This document shows positions 4,797-6,677 of a DNA stretch of 6,677 nucleotides, piece by piece. The notes beneath the pieces were generated by a model, which was given only the letters and a program-made list of their open reading frames with translations, had not been told where the DNA came from and made no database searches. The DNA comes from Fimbriimonadales bacterium (GTDB lineage Bacteria > Armatimonadota > Fimbriimonadia > Fimbriimonadales > Fimbriimonadaceae). Position numbers and translations under genes: made by a program. Each line of letters opens with the position of its first letter. The stretch's first letter is position 1. The stretch covers positions 1-6,677 of the forward strand of contig JAPLCS010000026.1 in NCBI GenBank assembly GCA_026392145.1. The letters run 5' to 3'.

Positions 4797-6677
4797 AGAC
4801 CACCTCCAAAGACATCAGATTCACCCCAAGCGAATAAATCGTCCTCCTCTGGTGCCATCTTGCTCCTTCGGCATATATCCGCATAGTTACAGAAGTTGCA
4901 ATAATCTCCCGGACTTGCCTTCAATTCCAAAGCTGGTAGGTTCTGTTTCAGCTTCTGTGCAACTGCCCGAAACTCCACCTGCAACTCGCCCAAAGATCCA
5001 TCAATCTTTGATAAATTGATTACTTCCAGTCCATCGCCTTGAGGAGGTCTTCCACCATCACCAGCAAAAACGATCAGCGTTCGATGAGAGCCCAACCCCT
5101 CAACTTCAACTCGAGGTGTCATTCCATGAGTCCAGGCGGCAAGAAGATAAGGACTATACTCGCCGAGCATAGCTAGTGAATGATTCTCCTTATCCTCGTT
5201 TCGCACATTCCTTGCGCTCGGAGCTCGCATTCTGAACAAGTGAACCGTACGTACACCGTTAAGTTCAGTTATAGCAGGAACCGTCTCTTCAACCGGTGAG
5301 CTGTAACCACTCAGCATAGGATCACCAAACGTAACTAATCGTTGCGTTGCGCCTCCTTCACGCTTCCACAACTTCCTGGCACGAAATTCTCGGTCGATGA
5401 GTTGGGGAATCAGTTTTTCTGCCCCGTGAACAATCATATCAAACTCCCAACCTGGCACCTTAGGTCTCAAGTAATCCAAGAACTCGTCGAGGCAACGAGC
5501 AAAATCCTGCCTTGCTTCCTCGGGAGTTTTGACTGTGAACAATGCACTCGTCCTCACCATTCTCATCAGGCGCGCCCAAGAGTCAGACTGAAATTCAGGC
5601 CGTGGAAAAATTCGCTCTGCTGTAGCCCGAAATCCACACTGCAATACCGATTTAATCTCGTGAGGGCGTAGCGAGGGTAAGTTGATCTTCACCAAGTCTT
5701 TGGCGTGAGTCACAGTATTGGGTTGTGCTGGCAAGAATGAAGCCTCAGAGCTTTGCTTGAGCTTGAAATCTCTAGGGTGAAGCAACTCAGTATCTGTCGG
5801 ATACAGGTCTCTTCGCAAATGAATATGCGTAGTTGCACTGGGGACTGCCACCTGAACTTCCTCCAAGTAGAAAGCAGGAACAGATTCAGATTCCGCATCT
5901 TCCATAGACGCTGGATAACTCAAATAAAGTCCCTTTTGAGCAGCACAACACACTCGATAAAAAAGGTCTCTTTCTCCTTTTGCTTCATCAAATGAATTCA
6001 GGAGTTGAGATCCTCCAAGTTTTTCACTGAGAGTGGCTCGCTCCGCGTCACTCAATATGGGTTCCTCAGACCTACGTCGAGGAAATGTACCCTCAAGCAT
6101 CCCCAAGACAAGAAGGTAATCAACATCGTAAAGTTCAGCCGGCTCATTAACCACCTTGATTCCAAACTCACTGTCTACGCCACCCGAAGGTTGACTAACC
6201 GTTGCATGTTCTAGAATTTTCAAACTGTGGTCTAACCACTGACGAAAAGAAACAGGTTCGCACTCAGCAGCTCGCCAAACCACCGCATCTTGCCCCAAAT
6301 GCGAGAGCATCGAAGTAAAGGCACGTTGATCTCGTTCATGAGTAGGCGACTCGGGAATTTTCGGAAACACGGGAGAAGTTTCAATGAAACTACGAAGCCA
6401 CGAATGCCAATCCACAGGTGTTCGATCCTGTCGAATCGCATCTTCTCTGCTCAAAAGTAAGTGGCGAATAACTGAAGTCAAAAAGTCACCTTGAGTACCG
6501 TCACCGTTCCCATTTAGCAAAGAGTCAATATGTACTGGTTCAGTCGACTGTCCAAACAAAGTTCCACTTAAATCACCCAATTCAAAATTTTCAACAGTAT
6601 CAGCAACAAGTTCTCTCAGCCTGCCCCATTGGTTGTTTGAATAAGAATGAGCTTCCTCAATCCTAGGATCTTTCCCA
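4793..6677 (-). CDS. AddB-like helicase-nuclease subunit (N-terminus beyond the window)
   Basis: The frame is open to the right edge, giving 627 residues of a protein that starts outside; AddB proteins usually exceed 1,000 residues. Numbering from the edge, about 172-215 (VNEPAELYDVDYLLVLGMLEGTFPRR and then ILSDAERATL) matches the AddB/RexB signature before the C-terminal domain. About 234-255 (ERDLFYRVCCAA through LYLSYPA) is the following conserved helix-strand. A lone Cys347 (LQCGFRAT) and the C-x2-C-x5-C group Cys593, Cys596 and Cys602 reproduce the four-cysteine [4Fe-4S] staple of AddB nuclease domains. However, I cannot find the expected GxIDRxD and DYKTG catalytic motifs between them; the region around LNGVRTVHLF lacks the acidic residues and lysine. 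AddB works with AddA in processing double-strand breaks, and the AddA-like gene follows with a 4-base overlap. The TTG at 6580 is an internal codon, not a start. The family assignment is good; nuclease activity is doubtful. Confidence 0.85.
   Translation of the reverse strand, partial: GKDPRIEEAHSYSNNQWGRLRELVADTVENFELGDLSGTLFGQSTEPVHIDSLLNGNGDGTQGDFLTSVIRHLLLSREDAIRQDRTPVDWHSWLRSFIETSPVFPKIPESPTHERDQRAFTSMLSHLGQDAVVWRAAECEPVSFRQWLDHSLKILEHATVSQPSGGVDSEFGIKVVNEPAELYDVDYLLVLGMLEGTFPRRRSEEPILSDAERATLSEKLGGSQLLNSFDEAKGERDLFYRVCCAAQKGLYLSYPASMEDAESESVPAFYLEEVQVAVPSATTHIHLRRDLYPTDTELLHPRDFKLKQSSEASFLPAQPNTVTHAKDLVKINLPSLRPHEIKSVLQCGFRATAERIFPRPEFQSDSWARLMRMVRTSALFTVKTPEEARQDFARCLDEFLDYLRPKVPGWEFDMIVHGAEKLIPQLIDREFRARKLWKREGGATQRLVTFGDPMLSGYSSPVEETVPAITELNGVRTVHLFRMRAPSARNVRNEDKENHSLAMLGEYSPYLLAAWTHGMTPRVEVEGLGSHRTLIVFAGDGGRPPQGDGLEVINLSKIDGSLGELQVEFRAVAQKLKQNLPALELKASPGDYCNFCNYADICRRSKMAPEEDDLFAWGESDVFGGGL
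4802..4807 (-). promoter_or_regulatory. strong ribosome binding site for the helicase gene
   Basis: GGAGGT on the minus strand lies inside the last codons of the AddB-like gene, 5 bases before the ATG at 4796. Together with the ATGA stop/start overlap it marks translational coupling of the two genes and fixes the helicase start. Confidence 0.8.

Noticed and set aside
4750..5019. Plus-strand open frames across the helicase and AddB-like region (also 2399-2677, 3150-3485, 5342-5671, 5753-5995)
   Set aside because: All are antisense to well-supported coding sequence, with no recognisable domains or ribosome binding sites.
4793..6580. TTG at 6580 as the start of the AddB-like gene
   Set aside because: The frame continues open for 32 more codons to the right edge and the visible protein is too short for AddB.

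Overview
This is a compact bacterial segment with six protein-coding loci and no intergenic gap over 100 bases. It has no tRNA, rRNA, CRISPR array or insertion sequence that I can see. Base composition is moderate, with ATG and GTG starts; two genes have clear Shine-Dalgarno sites and two have none. I cannot assign a species. The combination (PepV-like M20 dipeptidase, exported YHS-domain protein, AddAB-like helicase pair, stand-alone NadE-like amidohydrolase) would fit several phyla. Armatimonadota/Fimbriimonadia-like is only a weak guess.

Layout. (a) Bases 1-558, plus strand: the C-terminal 185 residues of an M20 metallopeptidase that enters from the left edge. (b) 597-628: a perfect 32-bp palindrome serving as a bidirectional terminator between convergent genes. 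(c) 644-907, minus strand: a small secreted YHS-domain metal-binding protein. (d) 908-965: a 58-bp divergent intergenic region carrying an inverted repeat. (e) 966-1691, plus strand: a short 5'-nucleotidase-family metallophosphatase whose catalytic His position is Arg. (f) 1672-2535, minus strand: a nitrilase-superfamily amidohydrolase whose 3' end overlaps the phosphatase by 20 bp. (g) 2555-4796, minus strand: a UvrD/AddA-type helicase gene broken near 3800. (h) 4793 to the right edge, minus strand: an AddB-like protein with the four-cysteine iron-sulfur signature.

Genes (h), (g) and (f) read leftward as one apparent operon: (h) and (g) share a 4-base ATGA overlap, and (g) and (f) are 19 bases apart. 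The AddB-like and AddA-like proteins would normally form a helicase-nuclease that processes double-strand DNA ends for recombination. Here the AddA-like gene has lost an internal segment covering helicase motif III and the NYRS part of motif IV, together with a frame change. It also has no C-terminal nuclease domain, and the AddB-like partner shows no recognisable nuclease catalytic motif although it keeps its cysteine cluster. The most notable observations are this damaged and apparently nuclease-poor AddAB-like pair and the His-to-Arg change in the phosphatase. I did not find clear evidence of a wholly new system.
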